28,047 nucleotides of DNA from the NCBI GenBank assembly GCA_047632595.1, contig JBLIDK010000028.1, positions 1 through 28,047 of the forward strand, read 5' to 3'. The notes beneath the pieces were generated by a model. It saw nothing but the letters and a program-made list of their open reading frames with translations. It did not search any database and was not told the origin of the DNA. Position 1 is the stretch's first letter; each line of letters starts with the position of its first letter. Position numbers and translations under genes: made by a program. Positions 15,430 through 23,630 of this stretch are shown piece after piece. The DNA is from JBLIDK01 sp047632595 (GTDB lineage Bacteria; Bacteroidota; Bacteroidia; Sphingobacteriales; Sphingobacteriaceae).

Positions 15430-16325
15430 TTTTGAATTAGCTGATAAAGCTTATCTAATTCAGGAATTAAAACCACTTCAATTCTTCTGTTTTTACTTCG
15501 AACATCTGTAGTTTTTCCTTCAAGTACTGGAAAGAATTCACCACGACCTGATGCTACCACTTTTTTAGCATCAACGCCATGTTCTTCTGTTAAGAAACGA
15601 ACAACTGAGGTGGCACGCATCACAGATAAATCCCAATTATCTTTAATATCACCAAGGTTAGTAATTGGAACATCATCGGTATGTCCTTCTACCATTATTG
15701 TTAAGTCTTCTTGTTCGTTAAGAACTTTAGCTAATTCAGCTAATGCCTCTTTCCCTCTTGCATCAATATTTATGCTTCCTGAAGCAAAAAGCAATTTATC
15801 GGTTAAGGATACATACACCTTACCATCACGCATTTCAACTGTAAGTCCTTTTTTAGTAAATCCTAAAAGAGCATCCTCTAATTTATCTTTAAGTTTTTGA
15901 AGGTTGTCGTTTCGAGATGACAACATTGTTTCGAGTTCACTTAGTTTTTGCTCACGTTCTGCAACAGCTAATCGTGCTTGGTCTAAGTCTGTTTGCTTTG
16001 CTTCTAACTTGCCAATTAACTTCTTCATCTCTTCAGAACTATTTGCTCTTAGCTGAGAATAGTTTTTTGTAAGAGTAGCTAATTGAGCCATTGCCTTGCT
16101 TAATCGCTCAGAATAATCAGCAGTATCGGCTTCTAATCCCGCAATTATATCATCTAAGTCATCAATGTCCTTATTCAAGGTATCAATTCTAGCATTTGAA
16201 CTTGCCAGTTGGCGAATTAACTGATTCTTTTCTGTTTCCAACGCGTCGTACTTTTTCTTTGGCACAACACAAGAGGTTAGACTTAAAACAAAAACAAAAA
16301 TTAGGGTTGAAATAGATAGTTTCAT
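15426..16325 (-). CDS. OmpA-family lipoprotein with coiled coil (peptidoglycan-binding)
   Basis: 299 residues. Signal and lipobox: MKLSISTLIFVFVLSLTSC, with acylated Cys19. Residues 22-155 are a long heptad-rich region (YDALETEKNQLIRQL and so on), predicted as coiled coil. Residues 165-290 form the OmpA C-terminal domain, with the peptidoglycan contact residues in VEGHTDDVP and NWDLSVMRATSVVRFL and the end SKNRRIEVVLIP. The protein should be outer-membrane-anchored and grip the cell wall. Bacteroidota have many such paralogues, so a specific role cannot be named. A poor -7 box (TACTTTCG) lies upstream of the ATG. It is convergent with kmo, sharing the last 4 nt. Confidence 0.92.
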   Translation of the reverse strand: MKLSISTLIFVFVLSLTSCVVPKKKYDALETEKNQLIRQLASSNARIDTLNKDIDDLDDIIAGLEADTADYSERLSKAMAQLATLTKNYSQLRANSSEEMKKLIGKLEAKQTDLDQARLAVAEREQKLSELETMLSSRNDNLQKLKDKLEDALLGFTKKGLTVEMRDGKVYVSLTDKLLFASGSINIDARGKEALAELAKVLNEQEDLTIMVEGHTDDVPITNLGDIKDNWDLSVMRATSVVRFLTEEHGVDAKKVVASGRGEFFPVLEGKTTDVRSKNRRIEVVLIPELDKLYQLIQN

Positions 16326-16406
16326 TGTGTGATTTATTATTCTACGAAAGTATAGCTTGCTAGTGTTTATAGCACAAATAAATTATTAACATTTGCGTAT
16401 TAACTC

Positions 16407-17015
16407 CTACAAACTTTTGAAAGTATACCCTAAGGAAGAAAAATGTTCTAGCACTTTTGGTAAAGTGTATTTAAGGTTCTCAAATGACTTAATACTATCA
16501 TGAAAAACAACAATAGAACCATATTTACACTTCCCTAGCACATTAGACAAACATTTTTCTGGGGTAACTTTAGGATCAAAGTCAGCACTCAACACGTCCC
16601 ACATAACAACTTTCATGGTTTTTTGAACCCAAACTGCCTCTAAGCGAGTGATTTTCCCATAAGGAGGCCGAAAAAGTTCGCTTTCTTGCTTTTTTTGAAA
16701 AAGCTCCCAATTGGCTCGGTATTCTTTTGGCTTTGTACCCCACCCGTTTAGGTGATTATTTGTGTGATTTCCTATTTGATGACCTTGATCTTTTACTTTT
16801 TGAAATACGTTGGGATGTTTTTGAATATTATCGCCAATACAAAAAAATGTGGCCTTGGCTTCGTAACGTTTAAGTTCATTTAAAACCCAAGGCGTTACTT
16901 CAGGAATCGGACCGTCATCAAAAGTCAAGTAAATCACTTTTTCAGCCCGTGATTTATGCCAAATAAATCCAGGGTAAAGTGCTTGTAACCAAAAAGGAGA
17001 TTTTATTAAATACAC
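16407..17015 (-). CDS. Polysaccharide deacetylase (NodB/CE4 family)
   Basis: 202 residues. All CE4 motifs are present: TFDDGP (Asp33 base, Asp34 metal), HTNNH (metal His84 and His88), RPPYGK, WDV, and the late VVFHDS with the catalytic His. It is predicted to remove acetyl groups from GlcNAc-type polysaccharide, such as peptidoglycan or an exopolysaccharide. There is no clear signal peptide; the short hydrophobic start PFWLQALYPGF is typical of Bacteroidota members. The start is GTG at 17015; no ATG lies in frame close by, and the promoter TACTTTTG lies 4 nt before it. It diverges from the efflux operon. Confidence 0.92.
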   Translation of the reverse strand: MYLIKSPFWLQALYPGFIWHKSRAEKVIYLTFDDGPIPEVTPWVLNELKRYEAKATFFCIGDNIQKHPNVFQKVKDQGHQIGNHTNNHLNGWGTKPKEYRANWELFQKKQESELFRPPYGKITRLEAVWVQKTMKVVMWDVLSADFDPKVTPEKCLSNVLGKCKYGSIVVFHDSIKSFENLKYTLPKVLEHFSSLGYTFKSL

Positions 17016-17019
17016 AAAT

Positions 17020-17050
17020 CAAAAGTAGTTTAAGTAGTTGGTCTAAGCAA
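17020..17050 (-). promoter_or_regulatory. Promoter of polysaccharide deacetylase (TTG-N20-TACTTTTG)
   Basis: Minus-strand TTG (17050-17048), a 20-nt spacer and TACTTTTG (17027-17020). Both elements and the spacing are ideal. It overlaps the divergent promoter of the efflux operon at 17038-17065, so the two cannot easily be occupied together. Confidence 0.65.
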
Positions 17051-17065
17051 GTTACTCTACCTTTG
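17038..17065 (+). promoter_or_regulatory. Promoter of TolC-HlyD-gpsA operon (TTG-N17-TACCTTTG)
   Basis: TTG at 17038-17040 and TACCTTTG at 17058-17065, spaced 17 nt. The predicted start point is near 17070, giving a leader of about 75-80 nt before the ATG at 17146/17152. Confidence 0.65.
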
Positions 17066-17145
17066 TAGGATATATTTTCTGTGGTAACCAAAAAATTACT
17101 GCATTTTTGATATATAAACGTAGCATTTAGCGAAATTTGCGTCCT

Positions 17146-18573
17146 ATGATTATGAACTTAAAAGCATTCTTAATTCCCATCACGTTATTTTTCTTTGTAG
17201 TTGGTGCTTCAGCGCAAACTGTATGGACGCTAGAACAATGTATTCAACGTGCGTTAGAAAACAATTTAACAATCAAACAAGGTGAAATTGATCAGCAAGT
17301 AGCTGAACAAAATGTATTGCAAAGTAAACTTGGTGCTTTGCCTAGTGTAAACGCAAGCGGAAGTCAGAATTACAACTTTGGTAGAAGTGTTGATGCCTTT
17401 ACCAATGATTTTACGACTCAAACAAACTCAAACACTAATGTTGGTTTAAACGCTAATCTTATATTGTTCAATGGGCTGCAACGAGCTAGCTCTATTAAGC
17501 AAAGCAACTTTTACCTACAGGCTAGTCAAAGCAATCTGCAAAATTTAAAAGACAACATCACTTTAAGTGTGGTGAATGGTTACTTAAGCGTGCTTTTTGC
17601 CAACGAATTAGTTATTATAAATACAAACCAAGTTGATATTAGTCGCCAGCAAACGGAGCGAATGAAAATTTTAGTTGATGCCGGAAGTGCAACAGAAGGA
17701 ATGTTATTGGAGACACAAGCCCAACTTGCCTTAGAAGAGTTAAATCTTACCAACGCTGAAAATCAACAAGTATCTGCCATTTTATCAATGAAACAGTTAT
17801 TAGAATTAGAGCCTAATGCTGATTTTACTGTGGAGAAAATTGATGGAATTGAACCAGGTGAGACATTAAAGGAATACAATGAAGAAGAAGTATTTCAACA
17901 AGCACTTCAAATAAATCCACAAATAAAGTCAGCTGAATACAACCAACAAGCTGTTGAACGTGATATTGCTATTGCAAGAGCTTCAAATGTCCCAAGATTA
18001 AGCGTTAACGGTGGTATTAACACAGGTTATTCAAGTCAATTACAACGTATAACTTCAGTTACACCCAGTGGAAATACGGTAATTGGAACAACAGAAACCA
18101 CAGGTGAAAATGTAGTTCAACCCAATTTTAATGTAGCTGCAGAAACCACACCATTTGCTGATCAATTTGACCAAAACTTAAGTCAGTACATTGGTTTAAC
18201 TCTTAGCATTCCTATTTTTAATGGATGGCAAGGAAAATCTGCAACAAAAAGAGCAAAGTTAAGTAATCAACGAGCTGAGTTGAGTACTGATATTGCAAAA
18301 AACAATCTTCAAAAAACTATTTACCAATTGGTAGCAGATCATAAGGCAGCACAAAAACGCTTTACTTCTACAACTAATTCTGTTACTTCACTTCGGAAAT
18401 CATTTAATTATAATGACCAACGGTATAAATTGGGAATGATTAACTCTGTTGATTATAACTTGAGTAAAAACAATTTAATTAGAGCTGAAAGCGACTTGCT
18501 TCAAGCCAAATACGACCTTATATTTAAAGCGCAAATCTTAGAATATTACCAAGGTAAGTCTATAGATTTCTAA
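17146..18573 (+). CDS. TolC-family outer membrane efflux protein
   Basis: About 475 residues, full length. Signal peptide MNLKAFLIPITLFFFVVGASAQ, then WTLEQCIQRALENNLTIKQ, the usual start of the mature TolC-like domain in Bacteroidota. Two repeated halves with long helices follow; the second contains LSQYIGLTLSIPIFNGWQGKSATK, the beta-strand and turn pattern of these trimeric channels. It should form the outer-membrane duct. ATG 17146 and ATG 17152 are both plausible; a TTG at 17137 is less likely. It is followed after 9 nt by the membrane fusion protein gene. No pump permease gene is in this operon. Confidence 0.92.
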   Translation: MIMNLKAFLIPITLFFFVVGASAQTVWTLEQCIQRALENNLTIKQGEIDQQVAEQNVLQSKLGALPSVNASGSQNYNFGRSVDAFTNDFTTQTNSNTNVGLNANLILFNGLQRASSIKQSNFYLQASQSNLQNLKDNITLSVVNGYLSVLFANELVIINTNQVDISRQQTERMKILVDAGSATEGMLLETQAQLALEELNLTNAENQQVSAILSMKQLLELEPNADFTVEKIDGIEPGETLKEYNEEEVFQQALQINPQIKSAEYNQQAVERDIAIARASNVPRLSVNGGINTGYSSQLQRITSVTPSGNTVIGTTETTGENVVQPNFNVAAETTPFADQFDQNLSQYIGLTLSIPIFNGWQGKSATKRAKLSNQRAELSTDIAKNNLQKTIYQLVADHKAAQKRFTSTTNSVTSLRKSFNYNDQRYKLGMINSVDYNLSKNNLIRAESDLLQAKYDLIFKAQILEYYQGKSIDF

Positions 18574-18582
18574 AAAACACAC

Positions 18583-19941
18583 ATGAGTAAATCCAAAAAT
18601 AATCGCCTGTTGTATTACTTAGCAGGTGGAATTCTAGTATTAATTATTATTGCGGTAATTGGCAAAAAAGCTGGTTTTGTAGGCAACAAAGACAGTATAA
18701 AGGTTACTGCTGAAGAAGTTATTAGACGGACACTTGAAGAAACCGTTTCAGCTAGTGGTAAAATTCAACCAGAAGTTGAAGTAAGCATAAGCTCTGATGT
18801 ATCAGGTGAAATAATAGGGCTTTCTGTAAAGGAAGGCGACAGTGTTAAAAAAGGAGATTTACTGGTAAAAATTGAGCAAGACTTATACTTAGCAAGTATT
18901 GACCGTGCCACTGCATCTGTAAATACTAGCAAAGCTAATTTAGCTAACTCAAGAGCTCGTTTAATTCAAAATGAGTCAAGACTGCGTGCTTCAGAAGCTA
19001 ATTACAATAGAAGCAAGCTGTTATTCAACCAAGGCATAATAAGTGCTTCAGATTGGGAGCAAATTGAAAGTGAGTATGAAACAGCCTTCGCTGAAGTTAG
19101 CGCAGGTTCTGAAAGTGTTTCTGCAGCAAGATACAATGTTGAAAGTGCACAAGCATCTTTAAAAGAAGCTAGAGAAAATCTTGATAGGACGTCAATTTAT
19201 TCCCCAATGGACGGTGTAATTTCTCGTTTAGATGTTGAATTAGGTGAGCGTGTTGTGGGAACTGCACAAATGACCGGTACTGAAATGCTTCGTGTTGCAA
19301 ATTTAGACATGATGGAAGTGGTGGTTGAGGTTAATGAAAATGATATAAATAGAGTTTCTATTCACGACACGGTGGTTATTGAGGTAGATGCATTTGACGA
19401 TGAAGAATTTAAAGGAACCGTTACTGAAATAGCGAGCTCTGCAAAACTTCTAAGCAATAGTGCAGATCAGGTAACCAATTTCGAGGTTAAAATTCGAATC
19501 TTAAAAACTTCTTATGCTCATCTTTTAGGAAATGGTAGCGGTTTACCAAGTCCGTTTAGACCTGGTTTGTCTGCCACAGTAGAAATTATGACTAATAGAG
19601 AGTCTGATGTATTGTGTGTTCCTATTCAAAGCGTAACCACTAAAACTGCAGAAGATTTAGAAGATAAATCATCTAAAAGAAAGAAGCGTGGAGAAGAAGA
19701 GAAAAGTGAAGAGGGAATAAAGGATGATGAAGCTAAAGAATACGTTTTTGTATTAGATGCAAAGGTTGTTAAACTAGTTGAAGTGAAAACTGGAATCCAA
19801 AATAATACCTATATTCAAATTAAAGAAGGTGTAGAAGAAGGACAGAAAGTAATAAGTGGTCCTTATCTTGCTATCTCTAAAAAATTAAAAGAAAGCACTC
19901 CGGTTGAAGTAGTATCAAAGGAAAAGCTTTTTGAAAAATAA
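18583..19941 (+). CDS. HlyD/MacA-type periplasmic adaptor subunit
   Basis: 452 residues. One N-terminal membrane segment (LLYYLAGGILVLIIIAVIG), then a lipoyl-type half with VSGEIIGLSVKEGDSVKKGDLL, an alpha-helical hairpin at about residues 105-200, the second lipoyl half YSPMDGVISRLDVELGE, and a beta-barrel and membrane-proximal domain. It should bridge an inner-membrane transporter and the TolC partner encoded just upstream. Residues about 360-385 are a lysine/glutamate-rich insertion (SSKRKKRGEEEKSEEG) within the otherwise conserved final domain. MacA-like adaptors usually precede a MacB-type ABC permease, but here gpsA follows after 6 nt. Confidence 0.9.
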   Translation: MSKSKNNRLLYYLAGGILVLIIIAVIGKKAGFVGNKDSIKVTAEEVIRRTLEETVSASGKIQPEVEVSISSDVSGEIIGLSVKEGDSVKKGDLLVKIEQDLYLASIDRATASVNTSKANLANSRARLIQNESRLRASEANYNRSKLLFNQGIISASDWEQIESEYETAFAEVSAGSESVSAARYNVESAQASLKEARENLDRTSIYSPMDGVISRLDVELGERVVGTAQMTGTEMLRVANLDMMEVVVEVNENDINRVSIHDTVVIEVDAFDDEEFKGTVTEIASSAKLLSNSADQVTNFEVKIRILKTSYAHLLGNGSGLPSPFRPGLSATVEIMTNRESDVLCVPIQSVTTKTAEDLEDKSSKRKKRGEEEKSEEGIKDDEAKEYVFVLDAKVVKLVEVKTGIQNNTYIQIKEGVEEGQKVISGPYLAISKKLKESTPVEVVSKEKLFEK

Positions 19942-19947
19942 AATATT

Positions 19948-20940
19948 TTGGTAAAAAAGATAGCTGTATTAGGTGGTGGTAGCTGGGGCACTGCAATAGT
20001 AAAAATTCTCAGCGATAATAACCAAGAAGTTTATTGGTGGATGCGAAGCGCTGACAGCGCAGATCATATTAAGAAATTTAATCATAACCCAAAATACTTA
20101 AGTTCAGTTGAGCTAAAAATTCCAGAGGCTAATGTAAGTGCCGATTTAGAATACATCTGTTCGAAAGCTGATACAATAATATTAGCCACTCCTTCTGCCT
20201 TTTTAGATTCAGTAGTTTCTTTATTGAATCCAAAATATTTTAAAGAGTGCAACTTCGTTTCGGCAGTAAAAGGTATTGTTCCAAAGCATAATTTAATTGT
20301 TGGGGAGTACTTAAATCAAGTTCACGGAGTAGATTTGAATAAGTTTGCAGTTATTAGCGGCCCCTCGCATGCCGAAGAAATTGCATCAGAAAAATTGAGT
20401 TATTTAACACCTGCTTCACAAAACGAGAAGCTTGCAGAAAGCTTATCTAAGGCCTTAGCATGTCGCTATGTAATTACCAACCTAAGCGATGATATTTATG
20501 GAACAGAATATGGAGCTGTGTTGAAAAACATTTATGCAGTTGCTTGTGGAATTTGCCATGGTTTAGGCTACGGAGATAACTTCCAAGCAGTATTGGTTAG
20601 TAATGCAATAATTGAAATGAGCCGGTTTGTCGATGTAGTTCATCCTATTAACCGTGATATTAATGAATCGGCTTACTTAGGTGATTTGTTAGTAACTGCC
20701 TATTCGCAATACAGTAGAAACCGAACCTTTGGTAACATGATTGGCAAGGGATATTCTGTTAAGTTTGCTCAAATGGAAATGAACATGATAGCAGAAGGGT
20801 ATTACGCATCAGAATGTATGGAAGCAGTGAATAGTAAATACGAAGTTCACATGCCTATTTGTACTGCGGTTTATAATATATTATACCAAAAAAACTCTCC
20901 AGTACTGGAAATTAAAAAACTCTGCGCAGAACTTAAATAG
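19948..20940 (+). CDS. gpsA: NAD(P)H-dependent glycerol-3-phosphate dehydrogenase
   Basis: 330 residues, the normal size. It reduces dihydroxyacetone phosphate to sn-glycerol-3-phosphate for phospholipid synthesis. The Rossmann loop is GGGSWGTA (residues 9-16), ISGPSHAEEIA is the typical second motif, and the catalytic Lys193 lies in YGAVLKNIYA. The C-terminal end differs slightly from the E. coli pattern: the usual NRTRN loop is SRNRTFG. The start is TTG 19948 with GTA AAA following; no ATG or GTG is closer. It follows the efflux genes after 6 nt, so it is probably in the same transcript. It converges with the DUF4293 gene, the stops being 2 nt apart. Confidence 0.92.
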   Translation: MVKKIAVLGGGSWGTAIVKILSDNNQEVYWWMRSADSADHIKKFNHNPKYLSSVELKIPEANVSADLEYICSKADTIILATPSAFLDSVVSLLNPKYFKECNFVSAVKGIVPKHNLIVGEYLNQVHGVDLNKFAVISGPSHAEEIASEKLSYLTPASQNEKLAESLSKALACRYVITNLSDDIYGTEYGAVLKNIYAVACGICHGLGYGDNFQAVLVSNAIIEMSRFVDVVHPINRDINESAYLGDLLVTAYSQYSRNRTFGNMIGKGYSVKFAQMEMNMIAEGYYASECMEAVNSKYEVHMPICTAVYNILYQKNSPVLEIKKLCAELK

Positions 20941-20942
20941 TT

Positions 20943-21434
20943 TTATCTGATTCTATCAGAAGACTCTACTAATTCGGAGTCTTTCTTGATTTTGTTTGCC
21001 GCCATAGCAGCTGATACAATTCCAAGTAAACCAGAAAGCAGGGTAAACTTAAAGGATTTGTCAAAGGCCCGTTTAAATCCATCGTGATCACCAATTACAA
21101 CAACGGTCACCACCATTCCTATAACCAGCAGAAAGACTACTCCATAGGTCATACGGAACTGAATAGCCCTATGTTTAAAAAAGAATATTGTAGTAAAAGC
21201 AACTAAAGCCGCTAATCCTGCAAGTATTGCAATTAAGTAAATAGATTCGTGTTCTGTTTCGTCAGTCGTAGTATTTATCTTTGTTACGCCTAAGGCGTCA
21301 TAGGTATAATTAACTTCTTGATTAACGCCATCAACTCTTTTATAAGTTTTGGTTTCAAGAATTGGACTTAAAAAAAGTATTGCAGAAAAAATTGCAGCTA
21401 GCAATAAATATAATGATTGGATTCTTTGTATCAT
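20943..21434 (-). CDS. DUF4293 integral membrane protein
   Basis: 163 residues with four hydrophobic segments: YLLLAAIFSAILFLSPIL, YLIAILAGLAALVAFTTIFF, GVVFLLVIGMVVTVVVIG and FTLLSGLLGIVSAAMAA. The start MIQRIQSLYLLLA is diagnostic of the DUF4293 family, restricted to Bacteroidota as far as I know. The function is unknown. The last codons carry a small stem (AAGACTC/GAGTCTT at 20960-20983) that could also act as a terminator for gpsA. A near-consensus box (TACCTTTA) lies upstream at 21451-21458 on the minus strand. It is divergent from pabB. Confidence 0.88.
   Translation of the reverse strand: MIQRIQSLYLLLAAIFSAILFLSPILETKTYKRVDGVNQEVNYTYDALGVTKINTTTDETEHESIYLIAILAGLAALVAFTTIFFFKHRAIQFRMTYGVVFLLVIGMVVTVVVIGDHDGFKRAFDKSFKFTLLSGLLGIVSAAMAANKIKKDSELVESSDRIR
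20960..20983 (+). terminator. Possible terminator for gpsA inside the DUF4293 coding end
   Basis: The 7-bp stem AAGACTC/GAGTCTT with a 10-nt loop, 20 nt after the gpsA stop, is followed by a T-rich but interrupted tail. It is also coding on the other strand, so chance is possible. Confidence 0.3.
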
Positions 21435-21463
21435 GCTTTTACAGCTTAGTTAAAGGTATATTG

Positions 21464-21471
21464 TAGTTTTG
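21464..21471 (+). promoter_or_regulatory. -7 box TAGTTTTG upstream of pabB
   Basis: An exact TAnnTTTG match ending 10 nt before GTG 21482. No TTG at the expected distance. It supports the GTG as start, because the nearest upstream ATG (21433) runs into a stop at once. Confidence 0.45.
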
Positions 21472-21481
21472 CACTAATAAA

Positions 21482-22720
21482 GTGATATACAGCCATAAAA
21501 ATATAGAAAGTTTTACTTCTATCGAAAAAGTATTACCAACATTGTGTCAAGAATTCGAAAACGTAGCTTTTTTGGGCTCTATGGGCTATTATGACAAGCT
21601 TGGGAGCTACAAAAACATTCTCTCGTGCTCTAATACTAAGCAAATTACTGACTTAAATAGCCTTAAAAAAGCACAAAATACTCAAAATTGGCTCTTTGGT
21701 TTTCTGGGTTACGACCTAAAAAACCATTTTGAAAAACTTAGTTCCACAAATTTTGATGGTTTAAAATTTCCCGAATTGTGTCTGTTTGAACCTGAAAATC
21801 TTTGGGTAGAAAACAATAATAACACAACCGATCAACTAATCGGCGATTACAAATTAAAAGAAAGTAACTATATAAGATCCGTTAACCAATCTTTTAAATT
21901 GAAAGCTCGAACTACAAAAAACAGCTACTTAAAGCAAGTTGGCAACTTACAAGAGCATATTCGCAAGGGAGATATTTATGAAGTGAATTACTGTCATGAA
22001 TTTTATGATGATAATGCCACGATTGACCCAGTGAGCTTATTTATATCATTAATAAAACAGACGAACTCTCCTTTCACCTCCTTTTTTAAATTTGGAGATT
22101 ATTATATACTTTCCCTAAGCCCAGAGCGCTTTTTATCAAAAAAAGGTCAAAGGATGTGTTCACAACCCATGAAAGGAACCTCAAAAAGAAGTTCTGACCC
22201 CAGTTTAGATGAGCAGTTAAAAAAAGATCTTAAGGAAAGCAAAAAGGAAAGAGCAGAAAACATAATGATTACAGATTTAGTTCGAAATGACTTAATGAAA
22301 TGTTGTGAAAAGGGAACTGTAACTGTAGATGAACTTTGTGCAGTTTACACTTTTCCTAAAGTTCATCAAATGATAAGTACAATTTCAGGCACCCTGCTTT
22401 CATCTACCAAGCCAATTGATGCTGTACTTAGTACATTCCCTATGGGTAGTATGACTGGTGCCCCAAAAATAAAAGCAATGGAGTTAATTGAAAAATATGA
22501 AGATTTTAAACGAGGGGCTTTTTCTGGATCTGCAGGGTACTTTAATCCTAATGGCGACTTTGATTTAAATGTTCTTATTCGCACATTTAGCTACAATGCT
22601 AAAAACAACTACTTGAGTTATTCTGCAGGTAGTGCAATTACTTACGACTCAGACCCAGAAGCGGAATATGAAGAGTCGATTTTGAAGGTTAATAACCTTT
22701 GGGATGGGAAGATAGTTTAA
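21482..22720 (+). CDS. pabB: Aminodeoxychorismate synthase component I
   Basis: 412 residues. A chorismate-utilising enzyme that makes 4-amino-4-deoxychorismate for folate. The lysine that marks PabB against anthranilate synthase is present: QPMKGTSKR with Lys231 (anthranilate synthase has PIAGT). Further motifs are RKGDIYEVNYC, DLVRNDL, GSMTGAPKIKAMELI and the closing YSAGSAITYDSDPEAE. The N-terminal 130 residues are short compared with E. coli PabB, as in other Bacteroidota. The start is GTG; no ATG in frame is available. The partner glutaminase (PabA) is not in the window. The gene stands alone in front of the decayed region at 22805-23628. Confidence 0.92.
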   Translation: MIYSHKNIESFTSIEKVLPTLCQEFENVAFLGSMGYYDKLGSYKNILSCSNTKQITDLNSLKKAQNTQNWLFGFLGYDLKNHFEKLSSTNFDGLKFPELCLFEPENLWVENNNNTTDQLIGDYKLKESNYIRSVNQSFKLKARTTKNSYLKQVGNLQEHIRKGDIYEVNYCHEFYDDNATIDPVSLFISLIKQTNSPFTSFFKFGDYYILSLSPERFLSKKGQRMCSQPMKGTSKRSSDPSLDEQLKKDLKESKKERAENIMITDLVRNDLMKCCEKGTVTVDELCAVYTFPKVHQMISTISGTLLSSTKPIDAVLSTFPMGSMTGAPKIKAMELIEKYEDFKRGAFSGSAGYFNPNGDFDLNVLIRTFSYNAKNNYLSYSAGSAITYDSDPEAEYEESILKVNNLWDGKIV

Positions 22721-22804
22721 ACTGTTACTAGCAAAGTCTTACTACCAAAATACTTTGTTGATTGGAAAGAATTTGTAGATTAAGTATTCTATAATTTTAG
22801 ATAA

Positions 22805-23298
22805 AAAACAGCCTCAACATTCCCAAAAGAGCTAAAATGGATAGCTTATCTTTTAATACCTGCTGCGTGCTGGTTACTTTATTTATACATCAGCAGCTTA
22901 GCCACATTTCAGAACATTGAATCTGATACAATTGTGCAGTTTCTTGTAGGGATATTTTTTCTACTTATGGGTTTAAAAGCAGGAACCTCTTAGGAAGGAA
23001 CTCAAATAGATAACACAGAGTTAAAATATAAGAGATACGGCACATTTCTAGGAGTTAAATCTGGAACATGGAAAAGCTATAAAGGCTTCACATTCTTTCA
23101 ATACTAAAGAGAAATAAAAAAAATAACAGAACAGTACAAGGAGTGCAGCCCATGGAATTTGAGCGGGTGGTGTATGAAATAAATTTTATGAGTGACAATC
23201 GCTCACTCAAAATACCTATTTTTAATTGTGAGAATAAAAAACAAGTTGAAAATCAGTTAAGAGAGTTTGTAGAATTTACCAGAACAAAAGCGCTATAA
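22805..23298 (+). pseudogene. Decayed membrane protein gene
   Basis: Several coding segments of one former protein are still visible. From 22805 the frame reads a hydrophobic helix (KELKWIAYLLIPAACWLLYLYI) and a second one (IVQFLVGIFFLLMGLKAG), then TAG 22991-22993. Past the stop it continues with TELKYKRYGTFLGVKSGTWK until TAA 23105-23107. A shifted frame from 23152 then gives RVVYEINFMSDNRSLKIPIF and QVENQLREFVEFTRTKAL, ending at TAA 23298. No start codon is present at the 5' end. The layout (two helices, then a PH-like beta domain with a W-G-T-W-type strand) suggests a small bacterial PH-domain membrane protein, but the family is not certain. Confidence 0.75.
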
Positions 23299-23408
23299 TT
23301 TACACTAAACGTTAAGGAATGCAAGAAATAAAATAGATTTGGATTCCCTAGAATTTGACTATGCAACTAAATTCAAAATGGTTAATTTAGAAAATCAAAA
23401 AAAATAAA

Positions 23409-23628
23409 ATGAAGACAACACTTACTGCATTAATGGCCTTTTTATTTTGTTTTGTGGCACAAAACTCAATAGCCCAATGCATCGCTAAAACCTCAAACGA
23501 TACTATTGTTTGTGCTTTTTCGGTAAGTAGTATTGCAATTGGTGGCGAACCAACTGCTTCTGGTGTATTTTGTAGTTACTAAAGAAGATAACAAAACCAC
23601 TTATACAACTAAGTTACTTATTGAGTAA
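23409..23628 (+). pseudogene. Remnant of a small secreted protein
   Basis: ATG 23409 starts a clear signal peptide (MKTTLTALMAFLFCFVAQNSIAQ) and a short mature part with SNDTIVC and SIAIGGEPTASG. The latter resembles the Ig-like modules of T9SS-secreted proteins, in which IGGxPTASGG is followed by a longer beta-sandwich. The frame ends at TAA 23582, after 57 residues. The other frame from about 23567 reads YFVVTKEDNKTTYTTKLLIE to TAA 23628, a good beta-strand end. The simplest reading is a gene with an internal deletion and frameshift. A genuine 57-residue secreted peptide remains possible. Confidence 0.5.
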
Positions 23629-23630
23629 TA

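Noticed and set aside
17137..17145. TTG start of the TolC-like protein, adding three residues
   Set aside because: Good ATG codons follow at 17146 and 17152, right before the signal peptide; the TTG adds nothing.
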